12,610 bases of DNA from the NCBI GenBank assembly GCA_021785805.1, contig JAJYEJ010000029.1:1-12610 (forward strand), written 5' to 3'. Each line of letters opens with the position of its first letter. Positions within the stretch are counted from its first letter, which is position 1. The translations under genes and the position numbers were made by a program. The notes under the pieces are model-generated. The model did no database searches, was not told the DNA's origin, and saw nothing but the letters and a program-made list of their open reading frames with translations. The DNA is from Microcaldota archaeon (GTDB lineage: Archaea > Micrarchaeota > Micrarchaeia > Micrarchaeales > Micrarchaeaceae). Positions 12,492 through 12,610 of the stretch are shown piece by piece.

Positions 12492-12610
12492 GGCGGGGTA
12501 GCTCAGCCTGGTGGAGCGCTAGACTCATATGCAAAGCACGATGAGTGTTGAGCCCTGAAGGGCAATGACGAGAAATCTAGAGGCCGCGGGTTCAAATCCC
12601 GCCCCCGCCA
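12492..12610 (+). tRNA. tRNA with CAU anticodon (elongator Met or Ile2), intron-containing
   Basis: The acceptor is GGCGGGG with CCCCGCC, the D stem GCTC with GAGC, the anticodon stem CTAGA with TCTAG, and the T stem GCGGG with CCCGC around TTCAAAT. The loop is CTCATA, then an intron, then A, placing CAT at 34-36. It is not the initiator: archaeal initiators carry A1-U72 and three G-C pairs at the base of the anticodon stem. Elongator Met is the first choice; tRNA-Ile2, whose C34 is modified to agmatidine, also has a CAU anticodon and cannot be excluded by eye. The discriminator A is the last base of the window, so whether CCA is encoded is unknown. Confidence 0.93.
12530..12574 (+). other. 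45-base archaeal tRNA intron at position 37/38
   Basis: The bulge TAT (12528-12530) is cut after its second base and AAA (12573-12575) after its second, the canonical site. Between stem and bulge, CTCA (12524-12527) faces CGAG (12569-12572): three pairs and one A-C mismatch. Inside, GCCC-TGAA-GGGC and CAC-GATGA-GTG hairpins are visible. The tRNA splicing endonuclease would remove it. Confidence 0.8.

Noticed and set aside
1..12610. CRISPR array, insertion sequence or integrase
   Set aside because: No regular repeat-spacer pattern, terminal inverted repeats with target duplication, or transposase or integrase catalytic motif was seen.

Overview
The window looks archaeal. It carries an archaeal-type isoleucyl-tRNA synthetase, a tRNA interrupted by an intron just 3' of the anticodon, TATA-box promoters a short way upstream of leaderless or short-leader starts, HxlR- and Lrp/AsnC-type regulators, and an EF-1A-like translation-factor relative. 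Small proteins are common, AGG and ATA codons are heavily used, base composition is near 50% GC, and a cytochrome b gene is present in an otherwise lean gene set. Together these suggest an acidophilic DPANN lineage of the Micrarchaeota (ARMAN-2-like). That assignment is inference from gene style, not from a marker search.

Left part (1-2110): a partial tandem Lrp/AsnC-type regulator runs leftward off the edge. A roughly 400-base AT-rich intergenic region follows, holding several TATA-like boxes and a possible structured RNA. A tight three-gene operon then runs rightward: two small proteins that look like Lrp ligand-binding (RAM) modules without a DNA-binding domain, and a 35-residue zinc ribbon resembling the N-terminus of transcription factor B.

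Middle (2344-7566): ileS runs leftward. Divergent from it is a two-gene operon encoding a phospholipase-D-fold protein with a membrane hairpin inserted before its single HxK motif, and a SelB/EF-1A-like protein whose GTPase domain has lost its nucleotide-binding motifs. A short unknown protein with its own promoter and hairpin terminator follows.

Right-middle (7767-8916): tRNA-Gly(UCC), with a cytidine at position 33, then a class I SAM-dependent methyltransferase and a poorly resolved intergenic stretch.

Right part (8917-12610): a leftward block of a 7-TM protein and a cytochrome b (probably one operon), an HxlR-family repressor with a cysteine cluster, and pyrrolidone-carboxylate peptidase. 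Similar inverted repeats at the HxlR and cytochrome b promoters suggest that the repressor controls itself and the cytochrome b operon, perhaps by redox state. The window ends in an intron-containing tRNA with a CAU anticodon.

No insertion sequence, CRISPR array or intact integrase gene is visible.
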